Assembly: GCA_963719805.1 (NCBI GenBank)
Contig: CAVRDF010000010.1
Span: 186,001-250,000 of the forward strand
DNA length: 64,000 nucleotides
Direction: 5' to 3'
Source of the DNA: JAMXLO01 sp963719805
Lineage (GTDB): Bacteria > Pseudomonadota > Alphaproteobacteria > Acetobacterales > Acetobacteraceae
How positions within the stretch are numbered: position 1 is the first letter of the stretch; each line of letters opens with the position of its first letter. Of this stretch, positions 9,327 through 20,244 are shown one piece after another. A model generated the notes under the pieces. It ran no database searches. It saw only the letters and a program-made list of their open reading frames with translations, and had not been told where the DNA came from. The position numbers and the translations under genes are program-made.

Positions 9327-10718
9327 TCCTGCTCCTTTGCCGAGACCTCTTGCAGCGCGCGTTCGTAGGCGCGGGCGAACGCCTTGCCGAACACGCTGTC
9401 GAAGTCGTCCGACAACGCCTGCACGGTGCGTGCGTGCAGTGCTTCATAGGCATCCCAGGCGCGGGCCTTCCTTTGTGCCGGCAACAGTGTCAGTCCGCCC
9501 TGCTCGGCGCTTGCGCGCAGTTTCGCTGGCTCCAGGCCGTCCAGCACGGAACGTACCGCGGCCTGCATCGCCGCCATCGAAGCGAGCTCGTGCAGCCGGA
9601 TGTCCCGCAGTGCGTCCGCCACCGCTTCGTCCGGCGCCATGTCGGTGCGGCGGCCGGCGCCCAACAGAGATGCCACCGCATCCTCGTCACCGGCGGAGAA
9701 CTTCAGCGGATTGTTGCCGCGTGCCTGGATCATGGTCTGCTCGATGCGGAACTCGCTCTTGACCGCGGCACGCGCGATCATCACGGCGCGCAATCCGACG
9801 ACGAGGTTGCGGAACGCCTTGCCGAGGGCAAGCATCGTGGCGGCGGGATTCTTCGGGGTGCGCGTCCTCGATGCCGATGCCTTCCAGGAACGCAGCCAGC
9901 AGCGCGCCATCGTCCGCGGCCAATGCAGGCTCTGGCGGCACCGTTGGAGGGGCAGCGGCCACAGGCTCCGGCTCTGGCACGATCGCGCGGGGAGGAGGCG
10001 GCATGGCTGGGGGCGGCGCTGCCGGCGCGGGCCGCGGCGGAGCGGCAGGCGCGATCCCTTCGAGCAGGTCCTTGTCCCAGTCGTCGGGCAGCAAGTCGTC
10101 GCCGGGAAGCAGGCCTCCGGTGTTCAGCGGCACCTGGCCGATCTGCGCCGGCGCACGGAACGCGTCCTGCATCGCGGGTGAATGATCCGCCTGGGTCGGA
10201 CCGCGGAACACCGGATCCTCCCTGGCATCCGCGAGGGGGTCGTAATCGTGCGGCAACTGGGCGCCGGTCGGGACGATGCGCAGGCTCGGATGATCCGGTT
10301 CGTCGAACGGATTGCGCTCGGGCCGTGACGGTGCGAACGGGTTCGGCGCAAACGGATCGGCAAATGGATTGCTTCTTCCGCCGCCCTTCTGCGCCAGTGC
10401 TTCCTCGGTCAGCCGCACCTCGATCTCGTAGGCACCGAGCCGCAGCCTGTCGCCGTCGCGCAGGCTGCGCACGTCGCCGCCGCCGATAGGTTCGGCTTCG
10501 CGGTTCATGAAGGTGCCGTTGGTCGAGGTATCCGCGAGCTGCCAGGTGCCGCCGCGGAACGCCACGGCGAAGTGCCGCTTGGACAGCAGCCGCTCGGGGT
10601 CGGGGAGAATCCAGTCAACGCCAGGGCCGCGGCCGACGGAATATTCGCCACCGGAAACGCCGCGCGTTTCGGGGGCTACGGCATCCGGGCAGCGGAGAAC
10701 GGTCAGTGTCAATTGCAT
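9323..10718 (-). CDS. tagH: TagH/Fha1-type FHA-domain T6SS protein (one-base frame break)
   Basis: The N-terminal 105 residues are a forkhead-associated domain with the phosphothreonine-binding residues visible (GRGPGVDW, LSKRHF, TSTNGTF). A Pro/Ala-rich linker follows. The C-terminal domain common to T6SS Fha proteins (LALGKAFRNLVVGLR to the stop at 9323) is in a different frame. One surplus base in the run at 9855-9858 explains the switch, and removing it gives about 464 residues. In known systems PpkA phosphorylates this protein and PppA dephosphorylates it to control firing. It is first in the - strand tagH-tssJ-tssK-tssL-tssM-tagF-pppA series, so its upstream region should hold the operon promoter. 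Confidence 0.84.
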
Positions 10719-10789
10719 TCGATCAGCCGATTGGAGGTCAGCCAGCGATTATTACGCCCGATTTCGCCGCCTGGGTGCAATCTTCCCGT

Positions 10790-11802
<1,013 letters not shown>

Positions 11803-11806
<4 letters not shown>

Positions 11807-12816
11807 GCGGCGGCCTCGACGCTGCGCGGGTAGAGATGGCACGCAACGTCATGACGTTCGCCGATAGCGACCTCGGCGGGGAAAGATTGTTCGCACACGC
11901 CCCTGATGTGGTCCGGGCAGCGCGGATGGAACGGACAGCCGGGCGGCCGCGCGTAGGGATGTGGGATAGAGCCGGAAATCGTCGCCAGCCGCGAGCGCGG
12001 TTCGGCCAGCACGCTGGGGATCGAGCGTAGCAACGATCGTGTATACGGATGCCGCGGGGCGTGGAAGATCGCGTCCACCGGGCCTTTTTCCACCTCGTGG
12101 CCCAGGTACATCACCACCACATCGTCGGTCATCTCGGCAATCACGCCCATGTCGTGGGTGATCAGGATGACCGCGAGGCCGCGTTCCTGCTGCAGGCGGC
12201 GGATCAGATCGAGGATCTGCGCCTGGGTGGTGACATCCAGCGCGGTGGTGGGTTCGTCGGCAATCAGGATGCGCGGTTCCGCGGCGAGTGCCAGTGCTAT
12301 CATCACCCGCTGGCGCAAGCCGCCGGACAGCTCGAACGAATATGCGTCGACGCGCTGTGCCGGGCGTGGAATGCCGACCATCGCGAGCAGTTCGATCGCG
12401 CGCGCCCGCGCCGCACGCTTCGACAACGTGGTGTGCAGGCGGATCGCCTCGATGAGCTGATTGCCGACGGAGTGGAAGGCCGACAGCGAGCTCATCGGCT
12501 CCTGGAACACCAGGCCGATTTCGCCGCCGCGGATCGCGCGCATTGCACTGCTGTCGGCGGCAAGCTGCACCAGATCGACGCTGCGGCCATCGGCGCGGCG
12601 CAGCAGGATTTCGCCTGACACGATGCGGCCGGGGCGTTCGACGATACGCAGGATGGAGCGCGCGGTGACGCTCTTGCCGCAGCCTGATTCACCGACGATG
12701 CCGAGGGTGCGGCCGGGGAACAGGTCGAACGAAGTGCCGTCCACCGCACGCACGATGCCTTCGTCGGCGAAGAAGTGCGTGTGCAGATCGCGGACGGACA
12801 GGATCGGCTCAGCCAT
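11803..12816 (-). CDS. Oligopeptide/dipeptide ABC transporter ATPase (OppD/DppD type)
   Basis: Partner ATPase of the downstream OppF-type subunit. The 337-residue product has Walker A (GESGCGKS near 42-49), Q-loop (LVFQEPMSS), signature (LSGGLRQRVMIALAL), Walker B (ILIADEPTTALD) and the C-terminal GCPFHPRCPD motif of the oligopeptide family. ATG at 12816 is chosen over an upstream in-frame ATG because that one lies well inside the permease gene. It overlaps the permease stop by 8 bases, consistent with one transcript. Confidence 0.9.
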
Positions 12817-13942
12817 AAGGATCCGCCGCGTCGCGCAGGCCGTCGCCAAGGAAATTGAAGGCGAGGATCACCACGATGACCGGGACCGCGGCAAACAACA
12901 GCCACGGTGCCAGGCCGAGCGTCTGCAGGTTCTGCGCGTCCTGCAGCATCACGCCCCAGGAGATCGCCGGCGGACGCAGTCCCAGGCCGAGAAACGACAG
13001 CGTGGTCTCGCTGATGATCATTGCCGGCAGTGCCAGGCTGACCGCGGCGATGATGTGCGACAGGAACGACGGCACCATGTGCTTGAAGATGATGCGCATG
13101 CGCGATGCACCGGCCAGTTCGGCGGCGGTGACGAAGTCTTCCTCACGCAAGGCGAGGAAGCGTCCGCGCACCACGCGTGCCAGTTCGGTCCAGCCGATGA
13201 GCGAAATGATGAGGGTGATGGCGAAATAGACCTGCTGCGGCGACCAGCTTCCGGGCACGGCGGCGGCGAGACCCATCCAAAGCGGAATGGTGGGGATGGA
13301 ACGCAGGATTTCGATCACGCGCTGGATCACCACATCGACCCAGCCGCCTTGCAGCCCGGATATGCCGCCCAGCAGCACACCGAACAGCAGGCTGAGTGCG
13401 ACGCCGACGAGTCCTATGGTGAGCGAGGTGCGCGTGGCGATGACCAGGCGCGAGAACACATCGCGGCCGAGTTCATCGGTGCCGAGCAGGAACAGCGCAT
13501 TCTCCGGCTTGCCGTCGGACACGCCGAGCAAGTGGATGTCCGTCGGGATCAGGCCGAGGAAGTTGTACGGATAGCCATGCGCGAAGAGCACGAGATTGCG
13601 CGGTTCGCTGGCGTCAGGCGCGTAGGTCAGCTTGAAGGTGCGCATGTCGCGCTTGCCCTTCAAAGCAAAGACATGCGGATTGAACGAGCCGTTGCTGTCG
13701 AACCAGTGGATCGGCTGCGGCGGGATGTAGCTGCGGCTGGCCTGGGTATCGAATGGTGGCGTGTAGGCGATCATGTCGGCGAAGATCGCCACCAGGTAGA
13801 ACAAGGCAACGATGACGGCGCTGACCACCGCCAGCTTGTGCTTGCGGAATCGCCACCAGATGAGCTGGCGCTGAGTGGCGACGGCGACGCGGGATTCCGC
13901 CTCGGTGGTGACCAGGGGTTCGGTGACGACGGCCTCGCTCAT
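12809..13942 (-). CDS. Peptide-type ABC transporter permease (OppC/DppC type)
   Basis: Inner-membrane permease of 377 residues. A cytoplasmic N-terminus precedes a first membrane helix (about 45-65), then a long periplasmic insert of more than 80 residues. Five further helices carry the EAA loop (ELAGASRMRIIFKHMVPSF), which docks to the ATPases. The long insert after helix 1 is larger than in classical OppC and recalls permeases paired with very large binding proteins, such as the one here. Start ATG at 13942 overlaps the oppB-like stop by 4 bases. Confidence 0.9.
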   Translation of the reverse strand: MSEAVVTEPLVTTEAESRVAVATQRQLIWWRFRKHKLAVVSAVIVALFYLVAIFADMIAYTPPFDTQASRSYIPPQPIHWFDSNGSFNPHVFALKGKRDMRTFKLTYAPDASEPRNLVLFAHGYPYNFLGLIPTDIHLLGVSDGKPENALFLLGTDELGRDVFSRLVIATRTSLTIGLVGVALSLLFGVLLGGISGLQGGWVDVVIQRVIEILRSIPTIPLWMGLAAAVPGSWSPQQVYFAITLIISLIGWTELARVVRGRFLALREEDFVTAAELAGASRMRIIFKHMVPSFLSHIIAAVSLALPAMIISETTLSFLGLGLRPPAISWGVMLQDAQNLQTLGLAPWLLFAAVPVIVVILAFNFLGDGLRDAADPYG

Positions 13943-14931
13943 CGGGCCCGGCCGAGCCTGAGACGCGGGTCGATCCACATCAGCATGAGGTCGGACAACA
14001 AGGTGCCGATAACGGTGAGGACCCCGAGCAGCAGGATGATGGTGGATGCCAGCAGCATGTCCTGGGACAGCAGCGATCGCAGCAGCAGCGGACCCACGGT
14101 CGGCAGGCTGAGCACGACCGAGATGATCACGGAACCGGACACCAGTTGCGGCAGCAGATAGCCTATGGTGCTGGCGAACGGGTTCATTGCGGCGCGTACC
14201 GGGTATTTCAGGATCACCCGGCGTTCCTGCAGGCCGCGGGCGCGCGCTGTCACCACATAGGGGCGGCGCAATTCATCGAGCAGATTGGCGCGCATGATGC
14301 GCACCAGTTGCGCGGTGCCGGCGAGCGACAGGATCAGTATCGGGACCGGCAGATGGTGCAGCAGATCGGCGACTTTCGCCCAGCTCCATGGCGCCAGTTG
14401 CTGATCAGCCGAGAACAGGCCGCCGACGCTGCTGCCGAACAGCTTGAGGCCGAAATACATCACGATCAGAGCAAGCAGAAAATTGGGTATGGCGAGACCG
14501 ATGAAGCCCAGGAAGGTCGCAACGTAATCGCCGAGCGAATATTGCCGCACGGCGGAGTAGATGCCGATCGGCAAGGCGAGGCCCCAGGTGACGATGAGCG
14601 CGCCGAGCGAGACGACGATGGTGAGCCAGAGCCGATCGCCGATGACCTCGGTGACGGGGCGCCCGTATTCGAACGAGCGGCCGAAATCGCCGGTGACGAC
14701 CATCGACAGCCACTTCCAGTACTGCACGTAGAGCGGCTGGTTGAGGCCGTAGGCGAGGCGCATGGCATCTGCTTCGGCCGGCGAGATGGACGAACCGGAC
14801 GCCGCCATCTGTGCGGCGTACGCAGTGACGAAATCCACCGGCGGCAGATGCAGGATGGCGAACGTCACCAGCGTGATGGCGATGGTGGTGATGGCCGCGA
14901 GCACCAGGCGGCGGGCGAGGTAGGTTATCAT
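13939..14931 (-). CDS. Peptide-type ABC transporter permease (OppB/DppB type)
   Basis: Inner-membrane permease of 330 residues starting MITYLARRLVLAAIT, with the family pattern of a leading helix, a periplasmic stretch and five more helices. The EAA loop is visible as ARGLQERRVILKYPVRAAMNP. It is the first permease after the binding-protein gene, and the 94-base gap between them holds a pair of inverted REP-like palindromes. Confidence 0.9.
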   Translation of the reverse strand: MITYLARRLVLAAITTIAITLVTFAILHLPPVDFVTAYAAQMAASGSSISPAEADAMRLAYGLNQPLYVQYWKWLSMVVTGDFGRSFEYGRPVTEVIGDRLWLTIVVSLGALIVTWGLALPIGIYSAVRQYSLGDYVATFLGFIGLAIPNFLLALIVMYFGLKLFGSSVGGLFSADQQLAPWSWAKVADLLHHLPVPILILSLAGTAQLVRIMRANLLDELRRPYVVTARARGLQERRVILKYPVRAAMNPFASTIGYLLPQLVSGSVIISVVLSLPTVGPLLLRSLLSQDMLLASTIILLLGVLTVIGTLLSDLMLMWIDPRLRLGRAR

Positions 14932-14941
14932 CGCAAATCGT

Positions 14942-15016
14942 CATGGCCGGCCCTGTGCCGGCCATCCGTGGCAGCGCCGCAATGGAACCGATGGCCGGCA
15001 CAAGGCCGGCCATGAC
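14942..15016. repeat. Facing pair of REP-like palindromes (BIME-like) within the ABC operon
   Basis: Two 26-base units lie head to head: 14942-14967 (arms atggccggc / gccggccat) and 14990-15015, which is the reverse complement of the first with one mismatch. A third member is at 6078-6102. They lie between the binding-protein stop and the first permease start, where such structures commonly protect the upstream mRNA so that the binding protein is made in excess. Confidence 0.75.
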
Positions 15017-15025
15017 GGAAACGGG

Positions 15026-17077
15026 TCATGTCTTGAAGTACCAGGTCTCCGCATGCGAGTTGCCTGGCGTGCGGCAGTGCTGCGCGTTGCACACGCGTGA
15101 GGCGATGTTGCCCAGCTTGTTGCTGACCAGCCGCACGCCAAGTCCGGCGGGTGATTGCCCCACGGTGCCGATGCCGTATTGCTGATCGACCAGGATCTTC
15201 CAGATCTCCTGGGCGTTCTTGTTGCGGCCATCGGCCCTGAGGCCCGAGGCTTCGGTGTACAGTTCGAAGATCTTCAGGATGTTCGGATCATCCGGCTTGG
15301 TGCCTTGCTTACCGCCTGACGAATACCACGTCGCATAATCAGGCCCGAACGCGGCGCCGGGAATCACCGGGACCGCCCAGGTTGGGAACAGATACAGCAG
15401 CTCGGTCCCGCCATTGTTCCAGACGAACAACTGATGCTCGTTGTTGGTCTGCTTGGAGAAGCCGAGACCGCGTTCCATTTCCTTCACATCAGCGACGATA
15501 CCGATCTTCTTCCATTGATCGGCGACCATTTCCGACAGCTTCGGATAGGGCAGGAACGCGGCGATCGCGATGACCTGGAGACGCAGCACGTCGCCGTTGT
15601 CGGTGCGCAGGCGCATGCCGTCGGCGTTCTTCTTGCTCAAGCCAATCTTGTCGAGCAGTGCGTTGGCCTGTTTCACGTCGAGCACCGACCACTTCTTGCG
15701 CCAGTCCGGTCCGGGACTTTGCGGCATGGTCTCGCCGGGGGCTGGCGAGCCTGGTGTGCCGACACCGAGCCAGAAAGTCTCGTTCAACTGGTCGCGGTCG
15801 ATGCCCAGCGCGAGCGCGCGGCGGAAGTCGGCATTCTTCAGCCACTTGGCGATTTCCGGATCGCCCTTGTAGCTCTGGTTGACGTGGAACATGAAATCGG
15901 ACCCGGCGAAACCGAGATCCAGATGTACCTTGTAGTTGCCCTTCGCCTGGTTATCCAGCAGCACCGGCAGCTTGCCGAGATCGATATGACGCTCCTGCTC
16001 GTCGTATTCTCCGGCCATCGCGCGCAGGTTGATGACTTCGAGATTCTCGGCCAGCGTGAACTGCACGCGATCGAAATACGGCAACTGGTTCCCGTCGGTA
16101 TCGACCGCGTAGTAGTACGGATTGCGCTCCAGCAGCCAGATCGGATTGTTTATCGGCTTGACGCTGCGCCATGGGCCGAGCACCGGCAGTTCGGTGTTCA
16201 GTTCCCAGTCCTTCTTGAAGTGCAGCATCTGCACCCAGTTCTCGAAGCCTTCCTGCTTGGCGCGTGCGTTGACGGCGTCGACGGAGGAGTATTTTGGCAG
16301 GAACTGCTTCAGGTAATGCGCCGGCGAGTAGGAACCGAAGCTGACCTTGCCGGCCTGACGCACGGCCTGGCCGCCGCCCATGGCGGTGTCGCCCGCCATG
16401 ATGTCCTCGAACAGGAAATACGGAACCTCCCATTCCCAGCGCACCGTGGTTTCGTCCACTTTCACCATGCGGCCGGCTTTGCCGCCGGGACGCATCTCCG
16501 GCGTTGGCGTCGGCACGATTTCCGGGTTGCCGTAAATGTCTGCGAACCAGAAGATGAAGTCGTCGGCGGTGAACGGTGCGCCGTCCGACCACTTCATGCC
16601 CTTGCGCAGATGCAGCGTGTAGCTCTTGCCATCGTCGCTGAGGTCGTAGCCTTTCGCCATGCCGGGCACGATCTTGCTGCCGTCGGCGCTCCAGCTCAGC
16701 GGCTTGTCGGACGACTGGATGCGATTGCCGTTTTCGCCATCCGCCGGGCCGGTGAAGGCGCGCCGCCACGTACCGCCGTATTTGCCGGTTTCGTTCAACG
16801 GCTGCCACACCATCGGTTCGGCAGGAACGCGTTGCTCGACGGGGGGTAGTTTTCCGGCCTTCACCTGTTCGGCCAGCATCGGTGCCTCGGAGAATTTCTT
16901 CGGCCATTTCGCCGGATCGGTGATCATCGTGGGGCCTTGCACCTCACCCACCAGGCCCGACTGCGACAGCCCGCTTTGTTGCGCTTCAGCGACGGCGCCG
17001 CGCAGAAATTCCACGGCGGCCGGGCTGGCGGCGAGGGCGGCCAGCAGCCCACGGCGAGACAATTCGGTTTTCGACAT
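15026..17077 (-). CDS. Large peptide-type ABC substrate-binding protein, family 5, Tat-type signal
   Basis: A 683-residue periplasmic solute-binding protein of the DppA/OppA superfamily (SBP_bac_5). The start at 17077 gives a twin-arginine leader (SRRGLLAALAASP). The body shows the family core, with YTLHLRKGMKWSDGAPFTADDF as its centre, cut here into GMKWSDGAPFTADDF. It is about 150 residues longer than classical peptide-binding proteins and resembles the long members used for oligosaccharides or unusual peptides. It begins the importer operon on the - strand, 52 bases after the SDR stop, so the SDR may be co-transcribed. Substrate unknown. Confidence 0.88.
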   Translation of the reverse strand: MSKTELSRRGLLAALAASPAAVEFLRGAVAEAQQSGLSQSGLVGEVQGPTMITDPAKWPKKFSEAPMLAEQVKAGKLPPVEQRVPAEPMVWQPLNETGKYGGTWRRAFTGPADGENGNRIQSSDKPLSWSADGSKIVPGMAKGYDLSDDGKSYTLHLRKGMKWSDGAPFTADDFIFWFADIYGNPEIVPTPTPEMRPGGKAGRMVKVDETTVRWEWEVPYFLFEDIMAGDTAMGGGQAVRQAGKVSFGSYSPAHYLKQFLPKYSSVDAVNARAKQEGFENWVQMLHFKKDWELNTELPVLGPWRSVKPINNPIWLLERNPYYYAVDTDGNQLPYFDRVQFTLAENLEVINLRAMAGEYDEQERHIDLGKLPVLLDNQAKGNYKVHLDLGFAGSDFMFHVNQSYKGDPEIAKWLKNADFRRALALGIDRDQLNETFWLGVGTPGSPAPGETMPQSPGPDWRKKWSVLDVKQANALLDKIGLSKKNADGMRLRTDNGDVLRLQVIAIAAFLPYPKLSEMVADQWKKIGIVADVKEMERGLGFSKQTNNEHQLFVWNNGGTELLYLFPTWAVPVIPGAAFGPDYATWYSSGGKQGTKPDDPNILKIFELYTEASGLRADGRNKNAQEIWKILVDQQYGIGTVGQSPAGLGVRLVSNKLGNIASRVCNAQHCRTPGNSHAETWYFKT

Positions 17078-17129
17078 CGGCGCGTTTCCCCGCAATACAA
17101 TGTTGCGGGCAATCTACCGTGCGCGTCGA

Positions 17130-17879
17130 TCAGAGCAAGACGGTGCCGCCGTCCACGGCGATAGTTTGCCCAGTAACGAAACTGCTGCCCTCGGAGATCA
17201 GCCAGGCGATCGTTCCGGTCAGGTCCGATGGCTCCAACGTGCGCTGGATGGTCTGGCCCGCGCGGATGACCTCCAGGCCGCGGTCGAGTTTTTCGCCGAA
17301 GAATTCCGCGGTTCCCTCGGTCATCACCGCGCTGGGCGCCACCGCATTGACGCGGATGTTGTCGCGGCCGAGCTCGCGCGCGAGACCGCGTGTCAAGCCG
17401 ATCACCGCGGCTTTGGAGGTAGTGTAGTGCAGCGCGAACGGCATACCGTAGGTTGCCGCCAGCGAAGCAATGTTGACGATCGATCCGCCGCCGGATTGAC
17501 GCATCGCGGGCACAGCCGCCTTGCAGCAGTTCCAGATACCCTTGACGTTCACCGTCATTGCCGCGTCCCAGTCAGCCTCGCTGATCTGGTTGAAACGGCC
17601 GCCGCGCAGCGATCCGTAGAGCGCTGCGTTGTTGATCAGTGCATCGACGCGACCGAAGCGTTCCATCGCCAGTTCGACCATGGAATCGGCCGATGCGATG
17701 TCGGCGACATCGAGCCGCACCGCGAGCGCGCCGTTGCCAGCGACAGTGGCGGTGTCGGTGCAATCGGCAACATCGCCGGCGACGATGAGCGCGCCTGCCT
17801 CGCCGAGCGCACGGGCATATTCGAAGCCAAGTCCGCGTGCGGCTCCGGTGATCAGCACGACTTTGTTGGCGACGCTCAT
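17130..17879 (-). CDS. Short-chain dehydrogenase/reductase
   Basis: A classical NAD(P)-dependent SDR of 249 residues. The cofactor motif TGAARGLG is at 10-17, the NNAA motif follows, then the catalytic serine region (IVNIAS) and YTTSK with the Tyr and Lys. The Asp ending the second strand (VAGDVAD) favours NAD(H) over NADP(H). The C-terminal TGQTIAVDGG is typical. ATG at 17879 is preceded by a strong Shine-Dalgarno (aggagg), so the longer upstream frame is rejected. It is divergent from the next binding-protein gene and just upstream of the peptide-type importer. Substrate not predictable. Confidence 0.9.
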   Translation of the reverse strand: MSVANKVVLITGAARGLGFEYARALGEAGALIVAGDVADCTDTATVAGNGALAVRLDVADIASADSMVELAMERFGRVDALINNAALYGSLRGGRFNQISEADWDAAMTVNVKGIWNCCKAAVPAMRQSGGGSIVNIASLAATYGMPFALHYTTSKAAVIGLTRGLARELGRDNIRVNAVAPSAVMTEGTAEFFGEKLDRGLEVIRAGQTIQRTLEPSDLTGTIAWLISEGSSFVTGQTIAVDGGTVLL

Positions 17880-17974
17880 GGGTTCCTCCTGGCAATCGGC
17901 GGGCCACCCGCGGTTGAGTGGGGGCGGCGTGGGGGTTAGGCTGAATTTGCGTTGTGCAAAAGGGGAGACGCAAA

Positions 17975-19216
17975 ATGTCATTGTTCACTCGCCGTAGCGT
18001 ATTCAGGCTGTCGGGGGCATCCGCCGCCGCCGGCCTGCTCGGCTCGACCAGCGTATTCGCGGCCGACAAGTCCGTCACCATCGGCATCGACCTATCGCTG
18101 ACCGGCGCGGATGCGGAAACCGCTGTGCGCATCAGGGATGGGTTCGACCTGGCGATCGATGAGGCCAATGCCAAAGGCGGCGCCGATGGCTACCACCTGA
18201 ACGTCCTGTTGCTGGACGACGGCACCGCGACAGCGGGGCAGTACGATCCGGCACAGGCGGCGACCAATGTCCGCAAGATGGTGGCGGACAAGACGGTGGT
18301 TGCGGCACTCGGCCCGATGTCGAGCACGCCGGGCAAGTCGATGTCACCGATATTCAGTCAGGGCAACCTGGCGACGATCACTCCGACATCGACCAATCCG
18401 GACATCACTGACCCGAAGTTCGCGTCGCTGTACCGGCCAGCCGGCAAGGCGGTGTATTTCCGCACCGTGACGACGGATGCCTATCAGGGCCCGAACATGG
18501 CGAACTACTTCGCCGATACGCTGCATGTGAAGAGCGTGTATGGGCTGGACGACAGTGGCGCGTACGGTATTGGCATCGCGACGGCATTCGGGGCGCAGGC
18601 GGCGAAGCGCGGCATCAAGGTGCTGGGCCACGATCGGCTGGATCCGAAGGCGGCCGACTACACGTCGGTGTTGACCAAGATCAAGTCGCTCGGTGCGGAA
18701 TCGATCTACTACGGCGGCGACGCGCAGGCAGGCGTGAAGCTCGTCAAGCAGTCGTACGAGCTGGTCCCGGGCATTGTGAAGGCCGGCGGCGACGGCATGT
18801 ATGGGCCGTCAATTCTGTCAGGTGCCGGCTTCCCGTCGGCCGATGGCTGGTACGCCACGGTGGCCAGCCCGCACATGATGGAAGATGCGGAGCTGCAATC
18901 CTGGGTCAAGCGGTTCACGGCGAAGACCGGCCGCCAGCCGTCCGACTACTCGATCACGGCGTATGATGCCGCGATGGTGGTGATCGATGCGATCGAGCGT
19001 GTGGCGAAGTCGGGCAAACCGGTGGAACGCGGCGCGGTGCGCGATGCGATCCAGAACACCAACCTGAAGACGCTGCAGGGCACGGTGAGCTTCGACGAGA
19101 ACGGCGACATCAAGCAGCGCGTCGTCGCGGTGTTCCAGGTGAAGCACGATGCGAAGTTCCCGGTGGACGATCTGGTGCACCAGTACAAGTATGTCGGTGT
19201 CGCGCCGGCGGTGTAG
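17975..19216 (+). CDS. Branched-chain amino-acid-type ABC substrate-binding protein (LivJ/LivK family)
   Basis: A 413-residue periplasmic binding protein of the type I fold (Peripla_BP_6). It has a leader with paired arginines (TRRSVFRLSG) and an alanine-rich h-region ending FAADKSVTIG. The body shows the LivJ pattern: IGIDLSLTG near the N-terminus, the GPMSSTPGKSMSPIF segment, and DYSITAYDAAMVVIDAIE near the C-terminus. Start ATG at 17975 with aggggag at 17961-17967; an upstream in-frame ATG at 17954 has no such site. No LivHMGF genes are nearby, so it is an orphan binding protein. It may feed a distant transporter or act with the NHL-type protein 68 bases downstream. Confidence 0.88.
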   Translation: MSLFTRRSVFRLSGASAAAGLLGSTSVFAADKSVTIGIDLSLTGADAETAVRIRDGFDLAIDEANAKGGADGYHLNVLLLDDGTATAGQYDPAQAATNVRKMVADKTVVAALGPMSSTPGKSMSPIFSQGNLATITPTSTNPDITDPKFASLYRPAGKAVYFRTVTTDAYQGPNMANYFADTLHVKSVYGLDDSGAYGIGIATAFGAQAAKRGIKVLGHDRLDPKAADYTSVLTKIKSLGAESIYYGGDAQAGVKLVKQSYELVPGIVKAGGDGMYGPSILSGAGFPSADGWYATVASPHMMEDAELQSWVKRFTAKTGRQPSDYSITAYDAAMVVIDAIERVAKSGKPVERGAVRDAIQNTNLKTLQGTVSFDENGDIKQRVVAVFQVKHDAKFPVDDLVHQYKYVGVAPAV

Positions 19217-19284
19217 CGGCGAAATTTGAGGAAGAAGCGGCATGGTCCGAATGGGCCGTGCCGTGACTATTCTGGGAGGACCCT

Positions 19285-20242
19285 ATGTCCATCATCGTCG
19301 GCACTGGCGAACACCGTTACGAGGTGATCGAGAACTGGGGCAAGCTGCCCGATGGTTGGCACTACGGCGAAGTCGCCGCTGTCGGCGTGGACAGCAAGGA
19401 CAACGTCTACGTGTTCGCGCGCTGTGAGCACCCGATGATGGTGTTCGACCGCGACGGCAATTTCCTGCGTTCGTGGGGCGAGGGATTGTTCAAGCGTCCG
19501 CACGGCGTGCACCTGGCGCCGGACGACACGATCTATTGCACGGACGATGGCGATCACACGGTGCGGCGGCTGACGCTGGAGGGAAAGCTGCTGCTGGAAA
19601 TCGGCGTGCCGGGTGAGCCGGCGCCACTATATGGCGGCGATCCGTTCAATCGCTGCACGCATACCGCGCTGTCGCCTGGGGGCGATATCTACGTTGCCGA
19701 CGGTTATGGCAATGCGCGTGTCCACAAGTATTCGCCGAACGGGAAATTACAGTTTTCGTGGGGCGAGCCGGGCACCGATCCGGGTGCGTTCAACATCGTG
19801 CACAATATCTGCTGCGACGAAGACGGCTGGGTGTATGTGGCGGACCGCGAGAACCATCGCGTTCAGGTGTTTGACGGCAAGGGCAAGTACAACGGCCAGT
19901 GGAACAACCTGCATCGGCCGTGCGGGCTGTGCATGACACGGGGCAGGAATCCGATTGCGTATATCGGCGAGAGCGGACCAGGCATGGCAGTCAACGCGAA
20001 GTCGCCGGGTATCGGGCCGCGGGTCTCCATCGTGACGCATGAGGGCAAGCCGATCGCGCGGCTGGGCGATGCGACGCGGGAAGGAGCGAGCCAGTTCATC
20101 GCGCCGCATGGCGTGGCGATCGAACTCGCGTGGCGATATCTATGTTGGCGAGGTGTCGCGCACCGCGATGCGCAATCGCGGCACGCCGATCGCGCCGGAG
20201 CAGGACATCCGCTGCATGCAGAAGCTGGTGAAGCTGGGCTGA
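19285..20242 (+). CDS. NHL/SMP-30-like beta-propeller protein (one-base frame break)
   Basis: A beta-propeller of about 318 residues with repeated blades (VAAVGVDSKDNVYVFARCEHPM, split here as VDSKDNVYVFAR; then LAPDDTIYCTDDGDH, LSPGGDIYVADGYGN, CDEDGWVYVADRENHRVQVF). This resembles peptidylglycine-lyase-like and SMP-30/gluconolactonase-like proteins. The frame breaks at GVAIE; removing one A at 20123-20124 joins it to DSRGDIYVGEVSRTAMRN and a stop at 20242, giving a normal last blade. Shine-Dalgarno gggagga lies at 19271-19277. No signal peptide is visible. It follows the binding-protein gene and ends 2 bases from the convergent lysE stop. Confidence 0.82.
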
Positions 20243-20244
20243 CG

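Noticed and set aside
12461..14161. A 566-codon open frame on + opposite the ABC permease genes
   Set aside because: It is the high-GC antisense shadow of two recognisable permeases; its translation is rich in His, Asp, Gln and Arg with no domain and no start context.
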